From assembly GCF_007989805.1 (NCBI RefSeq), contig NZ_BJUB01000008.1, forward strand, positions 124,001 to 188,000: a stretch of 64,000 nt of DNA, given 5' to 3'. The notes beneath the pieces are model-generated. The model was not told the DNA's origin and did not search any database. It saw nothing but the letters and a program-made list of their open reading frames with translations. This stretch comes from Cellulomonas xylanilytica (GTDB taxonomy: Bacteria > Actinomycetota > Actinomycetes > Actinomycetales > Cellulomonadaceae). This document shows positions 1 to 9,347 of the stretch, in pieces (position 1 is the first letter of the stretch; each line of letters begins with the position of its first letter). The translations under genes were made by a program, and so were the position numbers.

Positions 1-2
1 CC

Positions 3-443
3 GACCTGGGTCTGGTGGCGGCCGGCGCGACCAGCGACACAGGGACCCCGCACGCGGACGCCCCCGACGCCGGTCGCGTGCCGGACGACTTCCTCCCCGT
101 CAGCGTCGTCGTCTGCGCGCCGGGAGGGACCCTGCAGGACTCGTCCGGCACGTGGGTGGCGCTGACCGCGAGCCGCCGTGAGGGCGACCTCGACCCGCTC
201 GTCGCGGCACTGCGCCGGCCCTCGGCGCAGCGTGGCGGGACGTGCAGCAGCGCCTCCGTCACGGCTCCCTCGCTCTGGCTCGTCGACGCCCTGGGTCGCG
301 CCGTCCGTCCGGTGTGGCCGACGGACCGCTGCGGGTCCCCGCAGGAGGCGGTCTCGGTCGCCCTGGAGGCGCTCGAGGAGACGGACAGCGAGCAGTACCC
401 GGTCCGGCTCGTGATCCCCGCGGAGCCGACGGCGCAGCGGTGA
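3..443 (+). CDS. C-terminal part of an unrecognised protein (cut by window edge)
   Basis: The reading frame is open to the left edge, so the true start lies outside the window; an in-frame GTG at 15 could serve as a start but has no visible Shine-Dalgarno. About 146 residues remain. Three cysteines are spread through the segment (VVVCAP, GGTCSS, DRCGSP), and the acidic/Ala-rich composition and Cys content would suit an exported or lipid-anchored protein, but the N-terminus that would show this is missing. I recognise no domain. It ends 11 bases before the convergent coaA fusion gene. Confidence 0.5.
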   Translation, partial: DLGLVAAGATSDTGTPHADAPDAGRVPDDFLPVSVVVCAPGGTLQDSSGTWVALTASRREGDLDPLVAALRRPSAQRGGTCSSASVTAPSLWLVDALGRAVRPVWPTDRCGSPQEAVSVALEALEETDSEQYPVRLVIPAEPTAQR

Positions 444-454
444 GCCGCTGAGCG

Positions 455-2035
455 CTACAGCTTGCGCAGCCGCACCCGTTCCACCGCGTGGTCGCTGTCC
501 TTGGTCAGGACGAGGGTGGCGCGGCTGCGCGTGGGCAGGATGTTCTGCACGAGGTTGGGCTGGTTGATCGAGTCCCAGATCCGCTCGGCGCGCTCCACGG
601 CCTCGTCGTCGCTCAGCGCGGCGTACCGGTGGAAGTACGACTCGGGTCGGGCGAACGCCGTCTGCCGCAGCGCCAGGAAGCGGTCCACGTACCAGCGCCG
701 CACGTCGCTGGTGCGGGCGTCGACGTAGATCGAGAAGTCGAAGAAGTCGCTCACGGCCAGGTTGGACGTGCCCTCGGCGGTCGGCCGGGCGGGCTGGAGC
801 ACGTTGAGCCCCTCGACGATGAGCACGTCGGGGCGGTTCACGACAATCTCGCGGCCGGGCAGGATGTCGTAGGTCAGGTGGTCGTAGACAGGGACGCTGA
901 CCTCGGGCCGGCCGGCCTTCACCTTGGAGACGAACCGGAGCAGCGCGCGGCGGTCGTAGGACTCGGGGAAGCCCTTGCGGTCCATCAGCCCGCGGCGCTC
1001 GAGCTCGGCGTTGGGGTAGAGGAACCCGTCGGTGGTGATCAGCTGGACCCGTGGCGTCGCCGGCCACCGCGCCAGGAGCTCGCGCAGGAGTCGCGCGGTG
1101 GTGGACTTGCCGACGGCGACGGAGCCCGCGACGCCGATCACGAACGGCGTCCCGCCGACGTCCTCGCGCAGGAACGTGCTCGACGCGGCGTGCAGCCCGC
1201 GGGTGGCCTCGATGTGCAGGTCGAGCAGCCGGGAGATGGGGCGGTAGATGGCGTCGACCTCGGCGAGGTCGATCGGGTCCCCGAGGCCCGCGAGGCGTTC
1301 GACGTCGGCGTCGGTGAGCGGCAGCGGCGTGGACGCGGAGAGCCGGGTCCAGGCGGCGCGGTCGAGGTCGACGTAGGGCGACGCCGGTGCCACGGCGGCG
1401 GGCCGGGGCGTGTGCACGGGAGGGACGGGATCGGCGGTGGTGGGCGCGCCGAAGCCCAGGAGCACCGCACGCACCCCGGCGTCGAACTCCCGGCGGGCGG
1501 CGTCGGTCGGGGTGCCCCTGCCGGGCCCGGCCTGCAGGATCTCCGTCATCACCCAGCCGTGGACCTGGGACCAGAGCGTGCGGGCGATGGTCTCGGTGTC
1601 GCCCGTGAGCTCGCCGCGGTTCACGGCGTCCTGCGTCCGGGCGACGTGGTCGTCGAGCGACAGGCCCCCGCGCTGTGCGGAGGCGTCGGTCGCCTCTCCG
1701 GCGGTGATGCTCGGGGTGAACATCACCGTGTACTCCAGCGGGTGCTCGAGCGCCCAGTCGCGGTACGCGTGCGCGCCGCGGAGCAGCCGGTCGACGCCGT
1801 GCAGCGTGTCGATCGGCGCCAGGGCCCGGTCGAGCCCCGCGAACGCCTCCATGATCGCCGCGTCGACGAGCGCGGACTTGCTGCCGAAGTGGGTGTACAC
1901 CCCGATGGTCGAGCAGCCGGAGAGCGCGGCGATGCGGCGCACGGTGAGAGCGGCCGGGCCCTCGGTGCCGAGGATCTTGACGGTCTCGGCGAGGATCCGG
2001 TCGCGCAGGGGCAGCGTTGACGTCGCTGTGGTCAC
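455..2035 (-). CDS. coaA: TetR-type regulator fused to pantothenate kinase (type I CoaA)
   Basis: A 526-residue protein in one unbroken frame. Residues 1-55 form a TetR-type helix-turn-helix (GVYTHFGSK at 45-53). Residues about 80-195 look like a TetR ligand-binding domain of the WHG kind ([15 protein letters not shown]). From about 218 to the end (309 residues, the normal length of a whole CoaA) it is type I pantothenate kinase, with the P-loop GSVAVGKST at 304-312, TTDGFLYPN and YVDRFLALR. CoaA phosphorylates pantothenate, the committed step of CoA synthesis. The chosen start is GTG 2035, with a TAACGT -10 hexamer six bases upstream. A GTG at Val215 (1391-1393) could start a free kinase but has no Shine-Dalgarno. 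The linker is Pro/Ala-rich. The kinase identity is certain; that the TetR part binds DNA is inferred. Confidence 0.93.
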   Translation of the reverse strand: MTTATSTLPLRDRILAETVKILGTEGPAALTVRRIAALSGCSTIGVYTHFGSKSALVDAAIMEAFAGLDRALAPIDTLHGVDRLLRGAHAYRDWALEHPLEYTVMFTPSITAGEATDASAQRGGLSLDDHVARTQDAVNRGELTGDTETIARTLWSQVHGWVMTEILQAGPGRGTPTDAARREFDAGVRAVLLGFGAPTTADPVPPVHTPRPAAVAPASPYVDLDRAAWTRLSASTPLPLTDADVERLAGLGDPIDLAEVDAIYRPISRLLDLHIEATRGLHAASSTFLREDVGGTPFVIGVAGSVAVGKSTTARLLRELLARWPATPRVQLITTDGFLYPNAELERRGLMDRKGFPESYDRRALLRFVSKVKAGRPEVSVPVYDHLTYDILPGREIVVNRPDVLIVEGLNVLQPARPTAEGTSNLAVSDFFDFSIYVDARTSDVRRWYVDRFLALRQTAFARPESYFHRYAALSDDEAVERAERIWDSINQPNLVQNILPTRSRATLVLTKDSDHAVERVRLRKL

Positions 2036-2041
2036 ATCACT

Positions 2042-2057
2042 ACGTTATGGCCATAAC
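2042..2057 (-). promoter_or_regulatory. Leaderless promoter and perfect palindrome before the TetR-CoaA gene
   Basis: GTTATGGCCATAAC (2044-2057) is a perfect 14-base palindrome. It overlaps a minus-strand -10 hexamer TAACGT (2042-2047) placed six bases before the GTG start. A TetR dimer bound here would block the promoter, so autorepression by the fusion protein is the simplest reading. The sequence is seen; the binding is inferred. Confidence 0.6.
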
Positions 2058-2112
2058 AATGTAATGCCGTGCCCGGGGACGTTCCGGGGCGGTCGACGCC
2101 CGAGGAGGCGAC

Positions 2113-2682
2113 ATGGTCACGGTCCGGGCCGCGCGACGAGCACGTGCAGGACTCGCCCTCGTCGCGGCGTGTGCGCTGGGTGGCTGTGCGGCGGACGCCC
2201 GGGAACCGATCCCCACGCCGACCACCGACCTCGTGCTGACGAGCCCCGACCTCGATGACACAGGGGCCCTCCCGGCGTGGGCCACCGGCGTCTACGGCAG
2301 CACCTGCGCGGGGGAGAACCGGTCGCCCACGCTCGCCTGGGAGGGGGTGCCGGCGGGGACCCGGTCGCTCGTCGTGACGTTCACGGATCCCGCGCACCCG
2401 AGCTACGTGCACTGGGTGGTCACCGGGATCGACCCGGCCGCCACGGGGCTGGCGGCCGCGGACGACGGGATGGTCGAGGGCGGGATCGTCGGGGACAGCT
2501 TCCGCGGCACCGGGAGCTACGGCGGGCCGTGCGTCGAGGGGAACACGTACGTGTACACCGTCTACGCGCTCGACGACGAGGTCACCGGCACGCCGAGCAC
2601 CACGCTGGGCGACGCGCTGGCGCTCATGGAGGGCCACGTCCTGGACGAGGCCGAGCTGCCGGTGCTGCGCGCCGCGTCCTAA
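2113..2682 (+). CDS. YbhB/YbcL (PEBP, Raf-kinase-inhibitor-like) family lipoprotein
   Basis: 189 residues. The N-terminus has arginines, a hydrophobic stretch and a lipobox ending LGGC (Cys25), so it should be a lipoprotein on the outer face of the membrane. The mature part matches the phosphatidylethanolamine-binding-protein family: ENRSPTLAWEGVP, a DP motif followed by YVHWVV, and GSYGGPC near the ligand pocket. The family binds small anionic ligands; its role in bacteria is unclear. The ATG at 2113 follows a good Shine-Dalgarno (GAGGAGG at 2102-2108). It lies between the divergent coaA fusion and glmS, and shares the intergenic region with the palindromic operator. Confidence 0.85.
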   Translation: MVTVRAARRARAGLALVAACALGGCAADAREPIPTPTTDLVLTSPDLDDTGALPAWATGVYGSTCAGENRSPTLAWEGVPAGTRSLVVTFTDPAHPSYVHWVVTGIDPAATGLAAADDGMVEGGIVGDSFRGTGSYGGPCVEGNTYVYTVYALDDEVTGTPSTTLGDALALMEGHVLDEAELPVLRAAS

Positions 2683-2713
2683 CGGGGCGACAGGGCGCGC
2701 GACCGTCGCCGAC

Positions 2714-2719
2714 TAGACT
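2714..2719 (+). promoter_or_regulatory. -10 hexamer TAGACT of leaderless glmS
   Basis: TAGACT ends eight bases before the glmS ATG (gap 7), the geometry at which transcription starts at or next to the initiation codon. No Shine-Dalgarno is present. This is typical of actinobacterial leaderless genes. Confidence 0.55.
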
Positions 2720-2726
2720 CGCGGTC

Positions 2727-4583
2727 ATGTGTGGAATCGTCGGCTACGTCGGTAGCCAGGTAGCCAGCGACCGCCCCCTGGACGTGGTGCTGGAGGGTCT
2801 GCGACGCCTCGAGTACCGCGGATACGACTCGGCGGGGGTCGCGCTGGTCAGCCCGACGGGCACGCTGGCCACAGCGAAGAAGGCCGGCAAGCTGGCGAAC
2901 CTCGTCGAGGAGCTCGACCTGCGGCCGCTCCCGGAGTCGACCGCCGCGATCGGCCACACCCGCTGGGCCACCCACGGCGGCCCCACCGACGTGAACGCGC
3001 ACCCGCACGTGGCCGGCAAGCTCGCCGTGATCCACAACGGCATCGTCGAGAACTTCGCCGTCCTCAAGGCGGGCCTCGAGGCCGACGGCGTCACGTTCAC
3101 GTCCGAGACCGACACCGAGGTCGCCGCCCAGCTCATCGCGCGGGCCTACGAGACGACGGGGGACCTGACCGCCGCGATGGCGGCGGTCGCGCGCACCCTG
3201 CACGGCACGTTCACGCTGCTGGCCGTCCACGAGGACGCGCCCGACGTCGTGGTCGGCGCGCGGCACGACTCCCCGCTGGTGGTCGGCATCGGCGAGGGCG
3301 AGAACTTCCTCGGCTCCGACGTCGCGGCGTTCATCTCCCACACGCGCGAGGCGCTCGAGCTGGGCCAGGACCAGGTGGTCACCATCACCCCGGGTTCCGT
3401 CGCCGTGACCGACTTCGACGGCCGGCCCGCGCAGGCCCGTCGCTACACGGTCGACTGGGACGCCGCCGCCGCCGAGAAGGGCGGCTTCGCGTCCTTCATG
3501 GACAAGGAGATCCACGACCAGCCGCACGCCGTCGCGGACACGCTGCTCGGCCGGACCGACGTGCACGGGCGGCTGGTGCTGGACGAGATCCGGATCGACG
3601 AGTCGGTCCTGCGGTCGGTGGACAAGATCATCGTGGTCGCGTGCGGCACCGCCGCCTATGCCGGGCACGTCGCGAAGTACGCGATCGAGCACTGGTGCCG
3701 GATCCCCGTCGAGGTCGAGCTGGCGCACGAGTTCCGCTACCGCGACCCGGTCGTCAACGAGCGCACTCTGGTCGTGGCGGTGTCGCAGTCGGGCGAGACC
3801 ATGGACACGCTCATGGCCGTGCGGCACGCGCGCGAGCAGGGCGCCAAGGTGCTCGCGCTGGTGAACACCCACGGCTCCACCATCCCGCGGGAGTCCGACG
3901 CGGTGCTGTACACCCACGCCGGCCCGGAGATCGCGGTGGCGTCGACCAAGGCGTTCCTGGCCCAGATCACCGCGGCCTACCTGCTCGGCCTCTACCTCGC
4001 GCAGCTGCGCGGCAACAAGTACGCCGACGAGGTCTCCACCATCCTCACCGAGCTGCGTGCCATGCCGGACAAGATCCAGCAGGTGCTCGACCGGGCCGAC
4101 CGCGTGCGCGAGACCGCGCGGTCCATGGTGGACACGACGTCGGTGCTGTTCCTCGGCCGCCACGTCGGGTTCCCGGTGGCCATGGAGGGCGCGCTCAAGC
4201 TCAAGGAGCTCGCGTACATCCACGCCGAGGGGTTCGCGGCCGGGGAGCTCAAGCACGGGCCGATCGCGCTCATCGAGGAGGGGCAGGCGGTCTTCGTCGT
4301 CGTGCCGTCGCCGCGCGGACGGGACTCGCTGCACTCGAAGGTCGTCTCCAACATCCAGGAGATCCGGGCGCGCGGCGCCCGCACCCTCGTGATCGCGGAG
4401 GACGGCGACGACGACGTGCTGCCGTACGCCGACGAGGTCTTCTTCGTCCCGCAGTCACCCACGCTGCTGGCCCCGCTGCTGGCCGTCGTGCCGCTGCAGG
4501 TCTTCGCGTGCGAGCTGGCGACCGCCAAGGGTCTCGACGTCGACCAGCCGCGCAACCTGGCGAAGTCCGTCACCGTCGAGTGA
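2727..4583 (+). CDS. glmS: Glutamine--fructose-6-phosphate aminotransferase (isomerizing)
   Basis: 618 residues. Makes glucosamine-6-phosphate from fructose-6-phosphate and glutamine, the entry to UDP-GlcNAc and peptidoglycan. The N-terminal Ntn-type glutaminase begins directly with MCGIVGY, so Cys2 becomes the catalytic N-terminal cysteine and fixes the start. HTRWATHG and HNGI follow. The C-terminal half has two SIS isomerase domains ([27 protein letters not shown]) and ends in KSVTVE as GlmS proteins do. The next gene, acpS, starts seven bases after the stop, so the two are probably co-transcribed. Confidence 0.98.
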   Translation: MCGIVGYVGSQVASDRPLDVVLEGLRRLEYRGYDSAGVALVSPTGTLATAKKAGKLANLVEELDLRPLPESTAAIGHTRWATHGGPTDVNAHPHVAGKLAVIHNGIVENFAVLKAGLEADGVTFTSETDTEVAAQLIARAYETTGDLTAAMAAVARTLHGTFTLLAVHEDAPDVVVGARHDSPLVVGIGEGENFLGSDVAAFISHTREALELGQDQVVTITPGSVAVTDFDGRPAQARRYTVDWDAAAAEKGGFASFMDKEIHDQPHAVADTLLGRTDVHGRLVLDEIRIDESVLRSVDKIIVVACGTAAYAGHVAKYAIEHWCRIPVEVELAHEFRYRDPVVNERTLVVAVSQSGETMDTLMAVRHAREQGAKVLALVNTHGSTIPRESDAVLYTHAGPEIAVASTKAFLAQITAAYLLGLYLAQLRGNKYADEVSTILTELRAMPDKIQQVLDRADRVRETARSMVDTTSVLFLGRHVGFPVAMEGALKLKELAYIHAEGFAAGELKHGPIALIEEGQAVFVVVPSPRGRDSLHSKVVSNIQEIRARGARTLVIAEDGDDDVLPYADEVFFVPQSPTLLAPLLAVVPLQVFACELATAKGLDVDQPRNLAKSVTVE

Positions 4584-4590
4584 TCGTCGC

Positions 4591-4944
4591 GTGATCGTCG
4601 GAGTGGGCATCGACGTCGTCGACGTCGCGCGCTTCGTCGACACCCTGCACCGGGTGCCGGCGTTGCGCACGCGGCTGTTCACCCCCGAGGAGCAGGAGAT
4701 GCCCGAGACCTCCTTGGCCGCGCGGTTCGCGGCCAAGGAGGCCATCGCCAAGGCCCTCGGCGCGCCTGCCGGCATGAGCTGGCAGGACGCGACCGTGCGC
4801 CGGGTGGCCGGGGCGCAGCCGGTGGTGGAGGTGGTCGGCACCGTCGCGGCCGCCGCAGCCGCCGCCGGTGTCGACCGGTTCCACCTGTCGATCTCCCACG
4901 ACGCCGGCATCGCGTCCGCCGTCGTCATCGCCGAGCGCGACTGA
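4591..4944 (+). CDS. acpS: Holo-[acyl-carrier-protein] synthase
   Basis: 117 residues, the usual size. Transfers 4'-phosphopantetheine from CoA to apo-ACP. The family motifs are present: [12 protein letters not shown] near the N-terminus (Asp8 binds Mg), [13 protein letters not shown] (metal-binding Glu) and [12 protein letters not shown] near the end. The GTG start lies seven bases after glmS, with no strong ribosome site of its own, so translation probably relies on coupling. The CoA substrate links it in metabolism to the nearby pantothenate kinase fusion. Confidence 0.96.
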   Translation: MIVGVGIDVVDVARFVDTLHRVPALRTRLFTPEEQEMPETSLAARFAAKEAIAKALGAPAGMSWQDATVRRVAGAQPVVEVVGTVAAAAAAAGVDRFHLSISHDAGIASAVVIAERD

Positions 4945-4958
4945 ACCGGTCGCAGGCC

Positions 4959-5945
4959 TCAGCGCAGCGCCGGGACGACCTGCGACTCGAACAGCTCGAT
5001 GCCGGAGCGGTCGTAGGCCGCCTCCGCGAAGTAGGTGATCGCGTAGGTCATGCCGAGCTTCTCCAGCTCCTGGAGCTTCTCGACGATCTGCTCGGGCGTG
5101 CCCACCAGGGGACCGTTGCGGAAGTCCTCCGCGACCTCGGCCGCCTTGCCGGGGACGGTGTTGCTCAGGTGCTCCTCGACCCAGGCGATGCGGTCGTCGA
5201 CCTCGGCCTCCGTGGCGCCGATGACCACGTTGTAGTTGGCCGAGCGGGTGATCTCCTCGAACGGGCGCCCGATGGCGTCGCAGTGGCCGCGCAGGATCTC
5301 CGACTTGTGCGTGAACGCCTCGGGCGCGCCCGCGAAGTTGGTGTAGGCGGCGTGCTCGGCGGCGATCCGGAGCGTCTTCTTCTCGCCGCCGCCGGCGATC
5401 CACAGCGGCGGGCCGTCGACCTGCAGGGGCAGGGGCGACAGCTGGGCGCCGTCGACCTTGTAGTGCTCGCCGGCGAGGGTCGCCGTGCCGTTGGTCCACA
5501 TCTGCTTGAAGATCTGCACGCCCTCGTCGAGCATCGCGATCCGCTGGCCCGCCGACGGGAAGCCGTAGCCGTACGCGAGCCACTCGTGCTCGTACCAGCC
5601 GGCGCCGATGCCCATCTCGACGCGACCGCCCGAGATGATGTCGGCCGTCGTGGCCACCTTCGCGAGGTAGGCCGGGTTGCGGTACGCCATGCAGGTGCAC
5701 ATCTGGCCGAGCCGCACGCGGCTGGTGCTCGCGGCGAACGCGTTGATGAGGCTCCAGGCCTCGTGGGTCGCCTCGCCGTTGGGCTCGGGGACCGCGTGGA
5801 AGTGGTCGTAGACCCAGATCGACTCGAAGGCGTCGCCCTCGTCGGCGTGCGTGGCCAGGCCGCTCATGGTCTGCCAGTGGTCGCGGGGCTCGATGCCGGT
5901 GAGGTCCTGCCGCCAGCCCTGGGGGATGAAGAGTCCGAAGCGCAT
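4959..5945 (-). CDS. LLM-class (luciferase-like) F420/FMN-dependent oxidoreductase
   Basis: 328 residues, TIM-barrel bacterial-luciferase-like family. Signatures include MRFGLFIPQG at the start, WVYDHF, the ADIISGGRVEMGIGAGW segment typical of actinobacterial F420-dependent oxidoreductases, and PPLWIAGGGEKKTLRIAAE in the C-terminal part. The substrate cannot be told from sequence. The gene converges with acpS (14-base gap) and is divergent from nnr. Its promoter looks leaderless: TAACGT on the minus strand, six bases before the ATG. Confidence 0.85.
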   Translation of the reverse strand: MRFGLFIPQGWRQDLTGIEPRDHWQTMSGLATHADEGDAFESIWVYDHFHAVPEPNGEATHEAWSLINAFAASTSRVRLGQMCTCMAYRNPAYLAKVATTADIISGGRVEMGIGAGWYEHEWLAYGYGFPSAGQRIAMLDEGVQIFKQMWTNGTATLAGEHYKVDGAQLSPLPLQVDGPPLWIAGGGEKKTLRIAAEHAAYTNFAGAPEAFTHKSEILRGHCDAIGRPFEEITRSANYNVVIGATEAEVDDRIAWVEEHLSNTVPGKAAEVAEDFRNGPLVGTPEQIVEKLQELEKLGMTYAITYFAEAAYDRSGIELFESQVVPALR

Positions 5946-5951
5946 GCGGGC

Positions 5952-5957
5952 ACGTTA
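5952..5957 (-). promoter_or_regulatory. -10 hexamer TAACGT of the LLM oxidoreductase gene
   Basis: Minus-strand TAACGT with a six-base gap to ATG 5945 and no Shine-Dalgarno. The same hexamer at similar spacing precedes the coaA fusion, the murA-like fusion and the ABC exporter gene. Confidence 0.5.
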
Positions 5958-6052
5958 CCCGCGCTCGGGCGTGGGCGCGTCCCGAGATCGAATCGATGCG
6001 ATCGGGCATCCGCAGGACGTGTCCTCGTGCGGATGAGCCCTGACCCGTCAGG

Positions 6053-7546
6053 ATGAGGAGCGTGCTGCAGACCTGGACCTCCGCGCAGGTGCGGGCGGCC
6101 GAAGAGCCGCTCCTGGCGCTCGGCGTCCCGCTGATGGAACGGGCCGCGTTCGCGCTGCACGTCCGCACGGCCGCCGTGCTGCGCGAGCGACGCGGAGTAG
6201 TCCGCGGTGCGCGGGTCGCCGTGCTCGCCGGTCCGGGGAACAACGGCGGCGACGCCCTGCACGCCGGTGCGCTGCTCGCCCGGCGCGGGGTGGACGTGCA
6301 CGCGGTGCTGACCGGGGCGCGGGTGCACGAGGGCGGGCTCGCGGCGCTGCTGCGGGCCGGAGGGCGCGTGCTGCGGGTCGAGGGGCCTGTCGACGACGCG
6401 GTCGCGCTGGCCGCGGGCGCGGACCTGGTGCTCGACGGGTTGCTCGGCATCGGGTCGGACGGGTCCGGTCTGCGTGGCACGGCGGGCGCGCTGGTGGACG
6501 CACTGGTCGCTCGTGGTCGTCCCTACGTCATCGCGGTCGACGTGCCGTCGGGCCTCGGGGTCGACGACGGGCGCCGGGACGGGACGGTCCTCGACGCGGA
6601 CCTGACGGTCACGTTCGGCGGGCTCAAGCCCGGCCTCGTGCTGCCGCCGGGCACCGGTGCGGCGGGTCGCGTCGAGCTGGTCGACCTCGGGCTCGACCTC
6701 GCGGGCTCGCCGGCCGTGGTGCGGCTCGAGCCGGGTGACGTCGCCGACCTGTGGCCCGTGCCGGCGCCCGACGCGCACAAGTACACGCGCGGCGTCGTCG
6801 GCGTCGTGGCCGGCTCGCGTGCCTACCCGGGCGCCGCGGTGCTGGCCACGAGCGCGGCCGTGCAGGCCGGCGTGGGCATGGTCCGGTACCTGGGTGACGT
6901 CGGGGACGTCGTGGTCGCCGCGCACCCGGAGGTCGTCGTGGGGCACGGTCGCGTGCAGTCGTGGGTCTTCGGGCCGGGGGTCTCCCCGGACGACGCCGGG
7001 CAGCGACGACGCATCGGGTACGCGTTCGAGCACGTGCGCGAGCGCGGCGAGGCGGCGGTCGTCGACGCCGGCGCGCTCGAGCTGCTCCCCGCGCACGTCG
7101 GCCCGCACGCGGTGCTCACCCCCCACGCGGGCGAGCTCGCGCGGCTCCTGGCCCAGCGGGGCGAGGACGTCGACCGGGCCGCGGTCGAGGCGGAGCCGCT
7201 GCGCTGGGCGCGCCGGGTGCACGAGCTCACCGGTGCGACCGTCCTGCTCAAGGGTCCGGTGACCGTCGTCGCCGGTGCGCAGGGCGCCGCCTACGCCCAG
7301 GCGGACGCCCCGGCGTGGCTGTCGACCGCCGGGGCGGGCGACGTCCTGGCCGGTCTGCTGGGCGCGCTGCTGGCCGGTCGCGTCGACGCGGTCCACGAGG
7401 ACCCGTCGCTGGTGGCCGCGCTCGCGGCCACCGCGGCGCTGGTGCACGGCCGCGCCGCGCACCGCGCCAACCCCGGCGGGCCGATCTCGGCGCGAGCCGT
7501 CGCCGACGCGCTGCCGGCCACGATCGCGGAGCTGCTGGGCGCGTGA
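6053..7546 (+). CDS. nnr: Bifunctional NAD(P)H-hydrate epimerase / ADP-dependent NAD(P)H-hydrate dehydratase
   Basis: 497 residues, two domains. Residues 1 to about 220 are the YjeF_N epimerase (LAGPGNNGGDAL phosphate-binding loop; AVDVPSGL). Residues about 225-497 are the dehydratase of the ribokinase-like carbohydrate-kinase fold (GVVGVVAGS, FGPGVSPDD, LTPHAGELARLL, LLKGPVTVVA, STAGAGDVLAG). It repairs hydrated, inactive NADH and NADPH. The start is ATG 6053; GTG 6062 is an alternative. It heads a run of genes joined by 4-base overlaps; its TGA overlaps the next GTG. Confidence 0.94.
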   Translation: MRSVLQTWTSAQVRAAEEPLLALGVPLMERAAFALHVRTAAVLRERRGVVRGARVAVLAGPGNNGGDALHAGALLARRGVDVHAVLTGARVHEGGLAALLRAGGRVLRVEGPVDDAVALAAGADLVLDGLLGIGSDGSGLRGTAGALVDALVARGRPYVIAVDVPSGLGVDDGRRDGTVLDADLTVTFGGLKPGLVLPPGTGAAGRVELVDLGLDLAGSPAVVRLEPGDVADLWPVPAPDAHKYTRGVVGVVAGSRAYPGAAVLATSAAVQAGVGMVRYLGDVGDVVVAAHPEVVVGHGRVQSWVFGPGVSPDDAGQRRRIGYAFEHVRERGEAAVVDAGALELLPAHVGPHAVLTPHAGELARLLAQRGEDVDRAAVEAEPLRWARRVHELTGATVLLKGPVTVVAGAQGAAYAQADAPAWLSTAGAGDVLAGLLGALLAGRVDAVHEDPSLVAALAATAALVHGRAAHRANPGGPISARAVADALPATIAELLGA

Positions 7547-8157
7547 CGCTGACGCCCGATCTCGTCGCCCGCGTGGAGGCGCTGCTGACCGGCGGTCCCC
7601 GGCGGCTGCTGGGCATCGCCGGCGCACCCGGGGCCGGCAAGTCCACCGTCGCCGCGCAGGTGGTCGCCGCCGTCGGGCCGACGGCGGTCGTCGTGCCCAT
7701 GGACGGGTTCCACCTCGCGCAGACGGAGCTCGAGCGGATCGGTCGTGCCGAGCGCAAGGGTGCACCGGACACGTTCGACGCCGACGGGTTCGTCGCGCTG
7801 CTGACGCGCCTGCGGGACCCCGGCCGGACGGTGTACGCGCCCGAGTACCGTCGCGACCTGCGCAACCCCGTCGCCGGTGCGATCGCGGTCCCGCCCGAGG
7901 TCCGGCTGGTGGTCGTCGAGGGGAACTACCTGCTGCTCGACGAGCACGGCTTCGGCCCGGTGGCCGGGCTGCTCGACGAGTCGTGGTTCCTCGCGCCCGA
8001 CGACGGCGTGCGGCTGACCCGGCTGGTAGCCCGGCACGAGGCCTTCGGCAAGTCGCCGGAGGCCGCGCGCGCGTGGTCGCACGGGCCCGACGAGCGCAAC
8101 GCCCGGCTGGTCGCGGCGACGGCGGCGCGCGCCGACGTGGTCGTCCACCTGGCGTGA
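7543..8157 (+). CDS. P-loop nucleoside/nucleotide kinase family protein
   Basis: 204 residues. Walker A is GAPGAGKST near residue 25; PMDGFHLAQTELERIGRAERKG and VVVEGNYLLL match the uridine-kinase/pantothenate-kinase superfamily, and W-S-H-G-P-D-E-R-N near the end is a known signature of the small actinobacterial and proteobacterial kinases of this group. The true substrate is unknown; a sugar or nucleoside is likely. The GTG start overlaps the nnr stop (GTGA), so it is translationally coupled to the NAD(P)HX-repair gene. Confidence 0.8.
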   Translation: MTLTPDLVARVEALLTGGPRRLLGIAGAPGAGKSTVAAQVVAAVGPTAVVVPMDGFHLAQTELERIGRAERKGAPDTFDADGFVALLTRLRDPGRTVYAPEYRRDLRNPVAGAIAVPPEVRLVVVEGNYLLLDEHGFGPVAGLLDESWFLAPDDGVRLTRLVARHEAFGKSPEAARAWSHGPDERNARLVAATAARADVVVHLA

Positions 8158-8180
8158 CGACCGGTGCGAGACTGGGCGCC

Positions 8181-9347
8181 GTGAGCTCGTACCCCGCACG
8201 TGCCGTCGTCGACCTCGCGGCCGTCCGTTCCAACGTCCGGTCGCTGGCCGCGCACGCGCCCACCGCGCAGGTCATGGCCGTCGTGAAGGCCGACGGCTAC
8301 GGCCACGGTCTGCTGCCCACCGCCTCCGCCGCCGTCGCCGGTGGTGCCACCTGGCTGGGCGCCGCCCAGATGGACGAGGCGCTCGCGCTGCGGCGCGGTG
8401 GGATCGCCGGCACCCGGGTGCTCACGTGGCTGTACGCCCCCGGTGCGCCCCTCAGGGAGGCGGTCGACGCCGACGTGGACGTGTCCGTGTCCGCGCGGTG
8501 GGCGCTCGACGAGCTGGCCGCCGCCGCACGCGCGGCCGGTCGTCCGGCGCGCGCGCACCTCAAGGTCGACACCGGGCTGGGCCGCAACGGGCTGACGCCG
8601 GCGGACCTGGCGGAGCTGCTTCCGGAGGTCCTGCGGCTGCAGGCCGAGGGGGCGGTCGACGTCGTCGGCCTGTGGAGCCACCTCGCGTTCGCCGACGAGC
8701 CCGAGCACCCGACCGTGAAGCACCAGGGTGAGGTGTTCGCCGACGCGCTGCGCACGGTCGAGCGCGCCGGGGTCCGGCTCGAGGTGCGGCACCTGGCCAA
8801 CTCGGCGGCGACCCTGACCACGCCCGCCTCGCACTACGACCTGGTGCGGCCCGGCATCGCCGTCTACGGCCTGTCGCCCGTCCCGCAGCTGGGCGGGCAC
8901 GACGAGTACGGCCTGGTGCCGGCGATGACGCTCGAGGCCGAGCTGGCGAACGTCAAGGCGGTGCCCGGCGGGCACGGCGTCTCGTACGCGCACCAGTACG
9001 TCACGACGCAGGACACGGTGCTGGGGCTGGTGCCGCTGGGCTACGCCGACGGCATCCCGCGGCACGCCTCGGGCACGCAGGAGCAGCCCGGCGGTCCCGT
9101 GCGCGTCGGTGGTCGCACGCTGGGCGTCGCCGGACGCGTGTGCATGGACCAGGTCGTGGTCGACCTCGGGCCCGGTGCCACGGAGCAGGCCGGGGACCGC
9201 GTCGAGCTGTTCGGCAGCGGTCGCGACGGCGGACCGACCGCGCAGGACTGGGCGGTCGCCGCCGGCACGATCTCCTACGAGATCGTCACGCGGGTCGGCG
9301 CACGGGTGCCGCGGGTGCACGTCGACAGCGAGGCGGTGACGTCATGA
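8181..9347 (+). CDS. alr: Alanine racemase
   Basis: 388 residues. PLP enzyme that makes D-alanine for peptidoglycan. Lys36 in AVVKADGYGHG is the PLP-binding lysine; the second catalytic residue is the Tyr of GVSYAHQY; RVCMDQ is the family signature. The GTG at 8181 gives the standard N-terminus (ARAVVDLAAVRSNV). A weak -10-like GAGACT lies seven bases before the start, so besides read-through from the upstream gene it may have its own leaderless promoter. Its TGA overlaps the tsaE start. Confidence 0.97.
   Translation: MSSYPARAVVDLAAVRSNVRSLAAHAPTAQVMAVVKADGYGHGLLPTASAAVAGGATWLGAAQMDEALALRRGGIAGTRVLTWLYAPGAPLREAVDADVDVSVSARWALDELAAAARAAGRPARAHLKVDTGLGRNGLTPADLAELLPEVLRLQAEGAVDVVGLWSHLAFADEPEHPTVKHQGEVFADALRTVERAGVRLEVRHLANSAATLTTPASHYDLVRPGIAVYGLSPVPQLGGHDEYGLVPAMTLEAELANVKAVPGGHGVSYAHQYVTTQDTVLGLVPLGYADGIPRHASGTQEQPGGPVRVGGRTLGVAGRVCMDQVVVDLGPGATEQAGDRVELFGSGRDGGPTAQDWAVAAGTISYEIVTRVGARVPRVHVDSEAVTS

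Noticed and set aside
1391..1393. Internal GTG (Val215) as the true start of a separate coaA
   Set aside because: No Shine-Dalgarno or -10 hexamer lies ahead of it, and the upstream part encodes a recognisable TetR protein in the same frame. It is kept only as a test that could refute the fusion.
488..2020. A 510-codon open frame on the plus strand opposite the coaA fusion
   Set aside because: It is the antisense shadow of the real gene. High GC with G/C in third positions keeps the opposite frames open. It has no motif or ribosome site. The same applies to 26475-29903 and 4570-6480 on the minus strand.
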